Position numbers and translations under genes: made by a program
Notes under the pieces: model-generated
What the model saw: only the letters and a program-made list of their open reading frames with translations
Databases searched by the model: none
Told to the model about the DNA's origin: nothing
Source of the DNA: Lindgomyces ingoldianus
Lineage: Eukaryota > Ascomycota > Dothideomycetes > Pleosporales > Lindgomycetaceae
Assembly (NCBI RefSeq): GCF_010093535.1
Contig: NW_022985191.1
Span: 62,001-126,000 of the forward strand
Length of the DNA: 64,000 nucleotides
Direction of reading: 5' to 3'
Shown: piece after piece, positions 24,201 through 33,729 of the stretch
How positions within the stretch are numbered: the first letter of the stretch is position 1
Layout of the letters: the number at the start of each line of letters is the position of its first letter

Positions 24201-26200
24201 TGCTTGGATAATGCAACCACCCAAGACTCAACGCCTTGGCCGAATGAGTCTGACTCCACGACTCCAGCTTGAATAAGCAAGGGCCACATAGAAAGGTGAA
24301 TGAGAGTGGCAGATTCCTTGGAAAGGATCCATGGATCCCAATATGGGCACAGAATCCAGCCACATTGATATGAGGCGTAAGCCCCGCTCTTGAGTTTGTC
24401 CTCGTTTCATTCTCGAAGCAACAAGCCTCAGTTCCAAACATCGAAGGATTTACTGCTCGGAGATGAAAATGTCCAGTGTCAAAGCGACTCGGATTCGTTT
24501 GCACACTACAAATCTAAATATTAAAGACTCTCCTAGAAAGAAGAGCTATATTCAATTCAGCCCACCGGACATCGCTCATGCCCTCTATCTTGAAAGGGTT
24601 ACAGAACTGATATTGCTTCGGAGGGTGGAATTCTTCGAGTGAGACCGCCTCTGGGGTTTGTCCAATCCCATTGGTGCCTTTCGCCCCGACGTCAAATAGC
24701 GGCTTCCACGATAGGCCTCCCTTACCCTGGGCTTTAATATTTTTCCTATTGGTATTTCTGGAGCCATATTCACCGGTCCGAAGCTTCGGTCATCCACGAT
24801 GGACCAGGGCCGCTAGTCGTGTTGTAAGCGCATTACGAACCTATTTAGAGGCCATTTGATTGTATACCCACTCCGTACATGTATATTGTACGCCCCTTCC
24901 TAGTTTCTTTAGCTTCCCTAAGGGATATTCTCCTCACTGCATCTCAGCTCTTCTGGCATATTGACCTGTTTTTTCGCAGCCTGATTCCAACGGAAGGCGT
25001 GCCAATGGTTAGCCAGGCCGATGGAAGGTACCAGGTCTGCAGGCGCCAGCGTTGCCGGCACACCCAGGACCCATGATGCCTTACTTTCCTTCTGCATAGA
25101 GTTAACACTTCCTGCAGAGCTATATCTTGAGGACATCTAAACTGAAATGGCTTGCTCTGAGCTCCTTTGTGGAAGCTTTCTTGTGGTCGTTCCTCTCGGT
25201 GGGGAATTCCCCGCGTGGTGTACCGTCTCATGCTCTCTGTGGCTCGAATATGACTGGCCTGCGTTCTGCATTTCTTCCAGTGTCACTCTTTCTAGTCCAT
25301 TGCACCTACTTCAGAATTGCAGTGTGTCCATGAAGTAGGGGCTGGGAGATGAGCAGAGAGTTGTCTGATGATGCTGTTCCTCCCTGGCCTACCTAGAAAG
25401 GTCTTGCCCTACCCTGCGCTTAAGGCCTCATACCCTGGCGCTCTAGCTTACAACTATACTAGCCTATGGGAGTGTTGTTACACGTCGAGGAATGGGTTTA
25501 GTGATTGAGATCATGCATCCCCATTGGACAGCCCCGGTCCACCGGCCTCGAAGCAACGCCCTGTTAACTTACTTTTTAGGGAGATAGTCTCTATATTATG
25601 GTACCTAGCCAGAAGGATCTTCACGCAGGTCACGAAAGGCTTCACGGCTTCAGGGCGGGCACCATTCCCCGTTCAGATGCCACAACCCCACAGAGGACAA
25701 TGTCTGTTCGCCTAGGGGTATACTCCTGCCCTCTACGTATATATATAACAGCTCCTAGCTGACAAGATTCCTTGTTCAGTATGGAAACGCGTCTTCGGAG
25801 AGCAGAAGTGGGCAAGCCCTCTAGGACGAGAGGAATGGCCAGCAAAATCTGGCTTCAGGCTTCAGACATCACTATTACCACCAGCAATCACCATAATCAT
25901 GATCACAACAAGTCAAACTGCAACAGACATCGTCGTTCATACTCCAACATGACGTAAGATCTCCAGACTTTCTTGAAATAGGCAGTCCGTCCTCCGAATC
26001 CATGCAAGACTCCAGAGAGTACTGGCACCATTGCTGACATTATACCCTTCTGGCTCCTCCTTCTCGTCGGCTTGGCCATCAGAGCCATTATGAAATGGGC
26101 TCGAGAATGGCCGTGGGGGCATTGAACTCAATAAGGCCGAGCCGAGACCTCGTCTACTGACGTAAAGATCCCATTTCCTACACCTAATTGTCTACCATCC
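21255..26200. other. 5-kb gene desert, probably decayed repeats
   Basis: No gene with recognisable domains on either strand. Open frames such as 23902-24504 and 23377-23652 (both minus) are short, lack domain features and have unconvincing composition. CTA/TAG-rich stretches (for example 21240-21420, 22080-22200) recall repeat-induced mutation. No specific transposon family could be identified. Confidence 0.45.
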
Positions 26201-26950
26201 CTACCATCCTATCTCCACCCCCCACCGATCCACAAATTTCCCACTCATATCATGCCCCGAACTCTGAATCACTTTCAAGCAATCTACCACACTCTCTTCC
26301 ACACTTATCGCCCCTTCCTCTTTCCACTCCACTAGCCCCGTTTCCACCCTCCCTGGATGCAATAGCAAGAATACCACATCCGGGGCGTCAATACTGAAGC
26401 TTTTTACAACAGAATTCAACGCCGCTTTGCTCGCACGATATGCATAGCCACCGCCCGTCACATTCGAAGAAACAGAGCCCATACGGGAAGAAATAACGAC
26501 GACTTTTGGCAGAATCTCCGAACGTGGTGACGAGGCGGCGAGTTGGAGGCTCGGAAGGAACGACTTAATGACACTGAACGTTCCAAACGAATTCACTTCA
26601 AATGTGCGCATCATTGTGTTGTGATCCATGACGTGATATGTTTCTGCTGCTGCAACATTGCCTTTCTGACTGCTCACAATTTCTGGCACAAGGCCGCGGA
26701 TCCCGGCTGAGTGGATTAGGAGGTGTATTGGCGTGTTTGCGAATTGTGAAGATATTGTGGATAGTGAGGTTGTGTTTGTGATATCGGCTTTGAAGAATTG
26801 CACACCTGGTGACAGAGCCAAGGTTTCTGGAGCCGGGGGTGTGATATCGAGGGCAATTATCTTGGTATCCGATTCTGTAGTTGAAATGTAGTGTTTGAGG
26901 AAAGCGAGGCCAAGGCCGGAAGAGGCTCCTGTGATGAGTATTGTTGGCAT
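26201..26950 (-). CDS. Short-chain dehydrogenase/reductase (SDR)
   Basis: NAD(P)-dependent oxidoreductase of the classical SDR fold, 249 aa, one exon. The cofactor motif GASSGLG is at residues 8-14, followed by LDIT and KADITN (adenine-ring contacts) and the HSAGIRG segment equivalent to NNAG. The active site is Ser in VVISSRMGS with YxxxK as YRASK. The sequence resembles C-factor/sniffer-like SDRs of fungi. The substrate is unknown. It is divergent from a flavin-reductase-like gene, with about 570 bp between them, so the two could share a control region. Confidence 0.9.
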   Translation of the reverse strand: MPTILITGASSGLGLAFLKHYISTTESDTKIIALDITPPAPETLALSPGVQFFKADITNTTSLSTISSQFANTPIHLLIHSAGIRGLVPEIVSSQKGNVAAAETYHVMDHNTMMRTFEVNSFGTFSVIKSFLPSLQLAASSPRSEILPKVVVISSRMGSVSSNVTGGGYAYRASKAALNSVVKSFSIDAPDVVFLLLHPGRVETGLVEWKEEGAISVEESVVDCLKVIQSSGHDMSGKFVDRWGVEIGW

Positions 26951-27521
26951 GGTTAATTTATCCCCCCGTTCTGCCTCAGTGACGTTAATACAGCTTGGGC
27001 CGAGTATCGGAATAAGATTAACAGAGTAGCCCTCTTGCTAGATTCATCTGGAGAGAAAGTATGTACTTGAATTTGTCACGAAAGACATTGGCATGTGCAG
27101 GAAACCATCCCCAATCTAGCTCTCGGACCGCTCTAGTAAATGCCGAAGGGGCTGAGCACAAACGCTTGCATTAGCGCAGGATAATTACCCGTCACCTTCG
27201 AATGGGGGTTGCCGAGAGTGGGCTCCAGTGCGAAGTTCCCCGCAGGGTGGGAGCCTCAGACTACGGGATGTAAGAATGTAAAAGGCTGTGTGACTTAGAA
27301 GTTCGACGTCTTCGATCTCCTTTTGCTAAGATAATATCTGGCACCGAATTTGGGTTTCAGATATTCCTTCAGTGGACTAGGATTGTGAATTTTTGATTTG
27401 AGTTAAAGAGTGGATTCTGTGTACAGAATGTTTTATGAGCCCGGGATAACAGATCACGGGCTTCCCAATGACCCATTCAAGGTAGCTAGCAGCCTCTTCA
27501 ACCCCTTACCAGCTTTCGACC
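26951..27521. other. Divergent promoter region
   Basis: About 570 bp between the SDR start and the flavin-reductase frame. It probably contains an additional 5' coding exon or leader for the plus-strand gene. No known operator was recognised. Confidence 0.4.
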
Positions 27522-28385
27522 TTGTTACGAATAGAAGACATCACTCCTTCCCCTTCCCCTCCACCTTTATCCCAACCTCAGCAACATCCTCTAATCTTAG
27601 TAGCATCCCCTAAACTCAACATCGCCCCAATACCTACAACACTAACACCACCCTACCAGGCCTGCGTGATCCCCCGGCCAATAGGCTGGATATCAACGCT
27701 CTCACAAAATGGCACCGCGAACCTAGCTCCATACTCCCAATTCAACAACCTCACCTTCGACCCACCATACGTCATGTTCTCGGCGAATCAAACCCCGACC
27801 ACCGGTCAAAAAGACACAGTCCGCAACGTCGAGTCCACGGGCGTGTTCTGCTGGAACCTAGCCACCTATGAACTCCGAGAGCATGTGAATTTAACGGCTG
27901 AGGGCGTTGGGAGCGAGATCGATGAATTCGAGCATGCAGGACTGGAGAAGGAAGACGCGAGATTGAACTCCGTGGCTGTGCGAACCAAGGGAAAGGGGAT
28001 GGAGCGGATGCAAGTACCCATGGTAAAGCGCAGTCCGATTAAATTCGAATGCACACATTACTCAACCTTGCGACTGCCTGGGAATCCGCCGATGGGGTCT
28101 GTAGACGTTGTAATAGGACGGGTTATTGGGATTCATATCGACGAACGCGTTTTGACGGATAGGAGAATTGATGTAAGGAAAACGGTGCCGATTGCGAGAT
28201 GTGGGTATTATGAGTATGCAGCTGTGAGGGAGGTGTTTGAGATGATGATTCCGGGAGATGATCCGGCGAGGTTTGCGGGGTTGGAGGGGAGTTCCAAGGG
28301 GAACAGGAAGATATGGGATGAGATGAATGGGGAAGTGGATGCGGGGACTGGGGTTGGAGCCCAGGAAGGGAAGGCTGATGGGTAA
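27522..28385 (+). CDS. Flavin reductase-like (FMN-binding split-barrel) protein
   Basis: Member of the flavin-reductase-like domain family (DIM6/NTAB type), about 287 codons in the readable frame. Core features: CVIPRPIGWIST at the start of the barrel, NLAPYSQFNNLTFDPPYVMFS (FMN phosphate-binding region), then KDTVRNVESTGVF and ELREHVNLTAE, and the closing MGSVDVVIGRVIGIHID. The 5' end is unresolved. The frame is open from 27486 but has no ATG before the domain, so an upstream exon probably supplies the start; ATGs at 27410 and 27468 with a donor at 27482 do not join in frame through any well-placed acceptor I could find. The C-terminal tail is Gly/Glu-rich. Substrate unknown. Confidence 0.75.
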   Translation: MLRIEDITPSPSPPPLSQPQQHPLILVASPKLNIAPIPTTLTPPYQACVIPRPIGWISTLSQNGTANLAPYSQFNNLTFDPPYVMFSANQTPTTGQKDTVRNVESTGVFCWNLATYELREHVNLTAEGVGSEIDEFEHAGLEKEDARLNSVAVRTKGKGMERMQVPMVKRSPIKFECTHYSTLRLPGNPPMGSVDVVIGRVIGIHIDERVLTDRRIDVRKTVPIARCGYYEYAAVREVFEMMIPGDDPARFAGLEGSSKGNRKIWDEMNGEVDAGTGVGAQEGKADG

Positions 28386-28531
28386 GTCTTTAGATGGGAG
28401 GGCGACGCATGCCTGAGTAGATTAAAGGTAGACTTTGAAGTACGTCTGGACGCCATAAACAACCTACCAAATGCAAATGCACTCCTTCCAAGACGCCCCC
28501 ACAAATTCCCACCATTTTTTAGACCTTAGAC

Positions 28532-28587
28532 CTCATACCTCATACCTCATACCTCATACCTCATACCTCATACCTCATACCTCATAC
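28532..28587. repeat. Heptanucleotide tandem repeat, eight copies
   Basis: CTCATAC is repeated eight times without error in the space between two convergent genes. Imperfect copies follow (ACTTCACGCGTCATAC). It is not the telomeric TTAGGG unit. Confidence 0.95.
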
Positions 28588-28618
28588 TTCACGCGTCATA
28601 CTTTACACCTCATGAGCC

Positions 28619-29473
28619 TCATCTCCCTGCTATCTTATCCTCTCCTACAACTGTCCTATTACTCTCCCCCGCTCCTTCCCTTCCACCCCCAATCTTCCCC
28701 GCAACTTCCAGACTACCCTCAATCCCACTGACCAACCCATCCAACGCCCCAAACACATCTCCGCCCGCCCTGTCCCTCGCCTCCTTCAACTTTCCCTCCC
28801 CCGGCTCCCCTTTACCCTTTCCTTTATTCTTCCTCGGTATTTCTACTCCCTCCACCTTCAGCATATACCCCTGCTCAGCATCTTCCTCGTCAAAGCTGGG
28901 TGCAGACCTCACCCCCGAATTCGTAACCTGCCATTCCGCCGACAGACTCTGTGCATCCAGAATGGTGTGACCATCGGCGCCAACATCCACGATCAAAAAC
29001 CTCTCCTTAGCCCCCGGTATCGGCGGTGGAAGGGGTGATTCAACGGCCGTGTCTTGAACCTCGCCCTCCGCTCCAGTGTCTTGCCCTTCTTCGCCCTCGG
29101 GGGCGTTCTGCGGGAGATATTGTGTGTCGTCTAACCCTAACCCGCGCATTGCGGCCGCGGTAACTATGACGGGGTCGTCGTCGGCGAAGACATAGTGGAC
29201 GTATGGATGGTAGTGTTCGCCGGTTGTAGTATCCTCTACCAGTGTGAAGAAAGGGTTGAAATTTGGTGGCGGGAGAAGGGTTTGTTCGGAGCCGGGTTCG
29301 GGGTAGGGGATCTGGTCTTCAGCGTCGTAGGGCGGGTCATCAGTGTAGTGGGGCTCGGGTGGTTCATCTTGTGGTTCAGGTGGCTCTTCGAGGTGTGGCT
29401 GAGCAGGCGAGCGAGGTAAGTTAGAGGGGTGGGCTAGTAGGGTCGGTGGTGTAGGATTTGGATTTGAAGGCAT
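28619..29473 (-). CDS. Conserved-looking hypothetical protein, acidic and Pro-rich
   Basis: Single frame of 284 aa with no domain I recognise. The N-terminus is Pro/Glu-rich and disordered; a compact middle part (FNPFFTLVEDTTTGEHYHPYVHYVF, broken here by a DDD turn) and a second one (ERFLIVDVGADGHTILDAQSLS) look folded and are the likely conserved pieces. The middle linker and the tail are acidic, then Lys/Gly-rich. Codon use and the sustained frame favour a real gene. Start at 29473 is the first ATG. It converges with the flavin-reductase-like gene. Confidence 0.6.
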   Translation of the reverse strand: MPSNPNPTPPTLLAHPSNLPRSPAQPHLEEPPEPQDEPPEPHYTDDPPYDAEDQIPYPEPGSEQTLLPPPNFNPFFTLVEDTTTGEHYHPYVHYVFADDDPVIVTAAAMRGLGLDDTQYLPQNAPEGEEGQDTGAEGEVQDTAVESPLPPPIPGAKERFLIVDVGADGHTILDAQSLSAEWQVTNSGVRSAPSFDEEDAEQGYMLKVEGVEIPRKNKGKGKGEPGEGKLKEARDRAGGDVFGALDGLVSGIEGSLEVAGKIGGGREGAGESNRTVVGEDKIAGR

Positions 29474-30135
29474 GATTTCTGGGTGGAGGGGAGTTCGGAG
29501 GCTGGGGTAGGGCTGAGCTTGAGTTGGAGCTGGAGCTGGGAGCTTTTATCGATAACGAGCGGGTCCGTGCAAACTGGGGTCCGATGCACATTGCACGATG
29601 CGCGATGCACGATGAGCAGGAAGTGAGTTCGGAGAATTCGTGCTTGGTATTGAATTGATGGACATGCTTAGGTCGAGCTGAAAAAGCATGTCCCCTTCCA
29701 TTAACACGCCAAGATATGCCGGCATTCAACTGTAAGCTTGGGGTGGTGGTGGTGGAGCGGAAGGAAGTGTGTTGTTTTTTGTATTGATCATCAGATGGAG
29801 CCCCTAGGGCAGCCATGGTACATAGAGAGAGGTACAGGCACTAGTAGATAGTGGCTTGGCCTGATTACATCAACGAAATAGGGTATCGACCAAACGCCAA
29901 TTATCAGAGAAGCCCCCATCACAGTAACAACAGCATCCAACATCCCTATAGCAGTGGCCCATAGTCAGCCTGCAAGTGCTTTTCTAGGAGGGGGCTCGCA
30001 AAACTGACCGGCAGTGCCACTCGATACCCTTCCTTTGCGATGAAAAGCGCAAAATTTATCCACCCGTCCAAGCATACAACAGCACACAGACATCATATTT
30101 GCGTGACTAAATGGCGTGTGATTGCGATGAATGGG
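29474..30135. other. Intergenic, no gene seen
   Basis: Holds the promoter of the hypothetical gene and the 3' flank of APC11. An open frame at 29421-29816 (minus) overlaps the start of the hypothetical gene in another frame and is Ser/Thr-rich; it is not called. Confidence 0.5.
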
Positions 30136-30610
30136 TCAAGCGGGGGTTTGCGTAGTGATATTAGAAGTCGGCGTCTGCGATGGTGGCGGAGCGGGAGCTT
30201 CTTGAGACTTGCTCTTGAACGCTGGAGCACCCATTAGCGACGCCTCAGCCAGGATTCAAGATGCGCGTACGTTGGCGACACATGGGACATTTCTCCTGCG
30301 CACTCTCTTGCCGCAACCATGAGAAGATACAGTGCTATTCCCCATTAATTAGCACCAACCGACCGTTCCCTGTGAGAGGCCGTATACCATGTGAAATGAA
30401 TGATTGCATTCGCCAAGCACTGTAGATAAATGAGCATTAGACTTTTCAAACTGTGCAGTTTGACTGACACAAGGGGCACTCATCGCCCGGGAACTTGCAT
30501 CTGGAGCAAGTGCTGTCGTACGGGTTGCGACAGATTCCACAGACGTCATCGTCGGGCATGTCCCAGCGCCAGGCGGCGATGCCATTCCACTCCCGAATCG
30601 TGACTTTCAT
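30136..30610 (-). CDS. APC11: Anaphase-promoting complex subunit 11 (RING-H2)
   Basis: Catalytic RING subunit of the APC/C ubiquitin ligase, which drives sister separation and mitotic exit. Model: exons 30610-30469, 30419-30388, 30334-30271, 30221-30136, giving 107 aa. The start is MKVTIREWNGIAAWRW, the hallmark of Apc11. Zinc ligands follow in order: CGIC, C-x2-C (CSRC), CPLL, then GECNHSFHMHC and CPMC. Introns are 49, 53 and 49 nt. The last exon is inferred from a GTACGC donor and a CTAAT branch before CAG; if the third intron were retained the protein would end a few residues after CRQR. The gene is divergent from TUM1. Confidence 0.92.
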
Positions 30611-30944
30611 CTTGTCGTCAGTGCCTGGTGATATAAGTCGTTCGAAGCGCTTGTGTTGTAGTGAGCGCAGTAGTATTTATGGAGCACATACGCGCGGGAT
30701 GGGACGGGAGTGAAAACAAAAACACGTCCAAATGGCCAGGCGGTGAGGGTGGCGGTCACCATCACTCCCACGGCATCTCACGATTGCGCCAAGACCAATT
30801 CCTTTCACTTCTTCGTTAATCAACCAATTCCCGGCCATCTCTGCAAACTTCACTTCTCCTTACTCTTCACCAAACCATGCAATCTACCACCGTACACCGT
30901 GAGTGATTGAGCCACGCGGGTGAGTGACGTTCTTCCCCCGCGCC

Positions 30945-30950
30945 CACGTG
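30945..30950. promoter_or_regulatory. CACGTG (GTCACGTG on minus strand) before TUM1
   Basis: On the minus strand the context reads GTCACGTG, matching the Cbf1-type RTCACRTG core. It lies between divergent APC11 and TUM1. A link to sulfur control is only suggestive. Confidence 0.3.
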
Positions 30951-31097
30951 ACTGCAGCCCGACATAGCAAATAGAGGGGAGGTGCCGCCGATCAAGACCC
31001 CCAGGCCCCTCAATCAGCACCTGACAATGACAATGGGAGTGAGAGCTTGCTTGCACCGGCGTCTTAACACTTCATATCCCCACCCAGCTCCATTCCA

Positions 31098-32203
31098 ATG
31101 TTCCTGACTAACCCTCATTGCCTCTCACCAGCGTCCAAGATGCTGCACTCAAGCCTACACTACACTCTCCGGCCGCTCTCCCGCAACTTCGCTCTGCCAT
31201 TGGGGGCAAGGAGAGCAATGTCTCAGTACACGCTCTCCTCATACCTTGTCACCCCCGCCGAACTCAATTCCGCACTCCAAAAAAACCTTCATTCCAAACT
31301 CTCTACTGCACCCAAAATCATCCCCCTCTGCGCATCTTGGTTCCTGCCCAACGACGGCCGTGACGGACGACAAACTTTCAAAGCATCTCGTATTCCACAC
31401 GCTAGGTTTTTCGACCTCGATGCTGTTAAAGATCCCAATTCTCCGTACCCACATATGCTTCCGTCGGCAACTGATTTTGCGAGAGCGATGGGCGAGCTTG
31501 GCGTCCGCCGTGATGATAGTGTGGTGGTTTATGACTCGAAGGAGCTCGGAATATTTAGTGCACCGCGAGTGGGCTGGACGCTGCAGGTCTTCGGACACCA
31601 GAACGTGCATGTTTTGAACAACTTCCGGCTCTGGTGCGAGCAAGGTTATCCGGTCGAAAGCGGAGAGCCCGCGCCCGTGGATGTAGTCGAGTATTCAATC
31701 CCAGAGCTGGACAAGAGCAAAGTAGTAGCATTTGAAGAAGTCCGAGAAATCGCGAAAGAACAGGGGAAGGAGGGTGCAGAGGAGGTACAAATCCTGGATG
31801 CAAGGAGCAGTGGGAGATTCAAGGGGACTGAACCAGAGCCTAGGAAAGGTAACGAACCCCCATACGAACTCCAATTCGTATGCAGAACTGATAACAGACA
31901 GGCCTCTCATCTGGCCACATTCCCTACTCTATCTCCGTCCCTGCCTCCGACGTCCTCGACCCCAAAGACAAAACCCTCCTCCCCAGCTCTGACCTGCAAG
32001 CCCTCTTCAAGTCTAAAGGCGTTGATGCCTCAAAACCCATCATCAGCAGCTGCGGAACCGGCGTCACGGCTGCTGTTCTCGATGCAGCTCTCACCGAAGC
32101 TGGATTTGAATCCGAGAACAGGAGACTGTATGATGGGAGCTGGACCGAATGGGCCCAACGAGTATCTCCCTCAGACAGTCTGATTCGCAAAATTGGTGAT
32201 TGA
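31098..32203 (+). CDS. TUM1: Thiosulfate/3-mercaptopyruvate sulfurtransferase (two rhodanese domains)
   Basis: Moves sulfur from mercaptopyruvate or thiosulfate; the yeast relative Tum1 feeds sulfur to tRNA thiolation. Model: exons 31098-31848 and 31902-32203, 350 aa. The N-terminal rhodanese domain has RIPHARFFDLD, PYPHMLPS and VVVYDSKELGIFSAPR; the C-terminal one has QILDARSSGRF and the active-site Cys in SSCGTGVTA, nearer to the CG[ST]GVT loop of mercaptopyruvate sulfurtransferases than to the CRKGVT of thiosulfate enzymes. Three in-frame ATGs (31098, 31140, 31218) precede the domain. The leader between them is rich in Arg, Ser and Leu, so use of the first two would give a mitochondrial form and the third a cytosolic form. 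The single intron is 53 nt. Confidence 0.92.
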
Positions 32204-32686
32204 AGTTACTGATTTGGTGGCTTGGTGCGTTTGATGCGTTAGGTGGCTACTACAATAGCCCTTCCATGGAACGATACCCTTACCCCGATATCCCTGTCTA
32301 TCATTTAGCAAATGCGGTCCTGTATATAGCTATCGAAATTGAGGGAATCAAGCAGCCAATGTCACTTTCCTAGTACCTTGAAGATGCGCCGAGGAGGTCC
32401 TATAGATAATAGAGATTGGGGTTATACTTAGTCCCACCCCATCCAAGTTTTGCAAGGAACGCTGTCAGATATGGCTTTCACATTGTCGAAATGGCTGTTG
32501 GTTGGAAGTGGTGATTCGATACTATTGTCGATATGTACTTTAGTGTAGACCACTTTGATGACTTTGATGAAAATCCGTCCATCCAAATATGCAGATGCTA
32601 ATGCAGAATTTCGTCGCCCGCCACTCATCTGTCCACCGCCACCAAATCCGCCCTTTCCCTCCCCCATCCCATCTCCTCAAATCTCT
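32204..32686. other. Intergenic between convergent genes
   Basis: About 480 bp of 3' flank between TUM1 and MIX17; no gene or repeat seen. Confidence 0.5.
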
Positions 32687-33339
32687 CTAGTACTGCCCAG
32701 CAGCCTGCTGACAGGCCTTCAGCTGATCCAAATACCACCCGCAAATGGTCAAGCTGCCCTGGTTCTCATCCATGCACTTGCGGAAGTTGTTAATATCCGT
32801 CGCGCAAGCCCCGGTGGCGTTCTGGGTGCTGGTTTCCTGGTGCTGTTGTGCGAATTCGGTGGATGCGGATTGTTGCTCAGCGGGAGCGGAACTGGAGCCA
32901 CCGCTGAAGAAGCCGCCGATGGCGTGCCCGATCGAGGAACCTACTGCGACACCGCTGGGGAGGAGTTAGTGTATCCGTATATATATAGATAGGATTTTCT
33001 CATGGGTAGAGATTTTGTGTTAAGCAGCGCGGGCGGGCTTGAGGGAAGGTGGAAATAGGCCAAGTCCGTCTATCCGTCCGCAGCTTTGCTCTACAGACAA
33101 CTACATTGCAAAAAAATCTTCACTTACGCAGCCGTACTGGCCATATTGGCAAACAACCCCGGGCCTTGACTCGCCTGTTGCGGCGCAGCAGATTGCGCCG
33201 GAGGAGCATGTTGCTGCTGTGTTGGAGCCGCAGCCGTGGAAGATTGACGGGCTGGTGGTGCAGCAGGGGCACGGGCAGCGGGTTTGGGGGGCGCTGCTGT
33301 TGGGCGGCGGGGAGCGGATCCACCACGTTGACGGGCCAT
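32687..33339 (-). CDS. MIX17: Mitochondrial twin-CX9C protein (Mix17/CHCHD2 family)
   Basis: Small intermembrane-space protein of the CHCHD2/CHCHD10 group, imported by the Mia40 pathway and linked to respiration. Model: exons 33339-33128 and 32954-32687, 159 aa, with a 173-nt intron. The N-terminus is basic, Ala/Pro/Gln-rich (MARQRGGSAPRR). A glycine-rich hydrophobic segment follows (AGVAVGSSIGHAIGGFFSGG). The CHCH domain has CATDINNFRKC and CGWYLDQLKAC, two exact CX9C motifs. The splice junction restores the conserved Ala-Gly-Val-Ala-Val stretch, supporting the model. Confidence 0.93.
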
Positions 33340-33729
33340 TGTGATGAGTTGCTGGAGCTGGAGAGAGGCTATTAGTTGTAATTGAGGAGGTGGTTCGATG
33401 GGAGAGATAGGGTTGGAGAAGGAGAGGGAGTGGCGGTGATGGTGATGAAGATGAGAAAAGAGCTTGGGGAGGTTCGAGAAGGATCGGCGAAGACGGGGCT
33501 TTCGGAGGTAAGGGACCGAGGTATTGGTGGAAGTTTCCGAGACGAGCGACCAGTAACGACCAGTCTCAGAGTCACGTGCATGCGGGGCTTATTTTGATAC
33601 AAAGAAGAAATCTTCGAGAAGGTGGCAGAAAGTCAACACTGGGAGGCTTGAGATATATAGAGCAGGATACTTAGTAGAATAGTAGCATTGTCTATAGAAA
33701 TTGATATTGCGGTTATGCTCTATACATTT
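33340..33729. other. MIX17 promoter region
   Basis: About 390 bp with no gene. An open frame at 33382-33597 on plus has repetitive Gly/Val/Arg content and overlaps the presumed promoter. Confidence 0.4.

Noticed and set aside
27410..27613. Plus-strand frame from ATG 27410 as first exon of the flavin-reductase gene
   Set aside because: Donor at 27482 does not join in frame to the usable acceptor at 27535, and the in-frame acceptor at 27513 would leave a 31-nt intron, too short.
28532..28587. CRISPR-like or telomere-like array
   Set aside because: Contiguous 7-bp units without spacers, in a eukaryotic genome, and not TTAGGG; it is a simple tandem repeat.
30349..30585. 78-codon minus-strand open frame with GECNHSFHMVYG at its end
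   Set aside because: Mostly a shadow of APC11 in another frame. Splicing the correct frames gives a complete Apc11 with all RING ligands.
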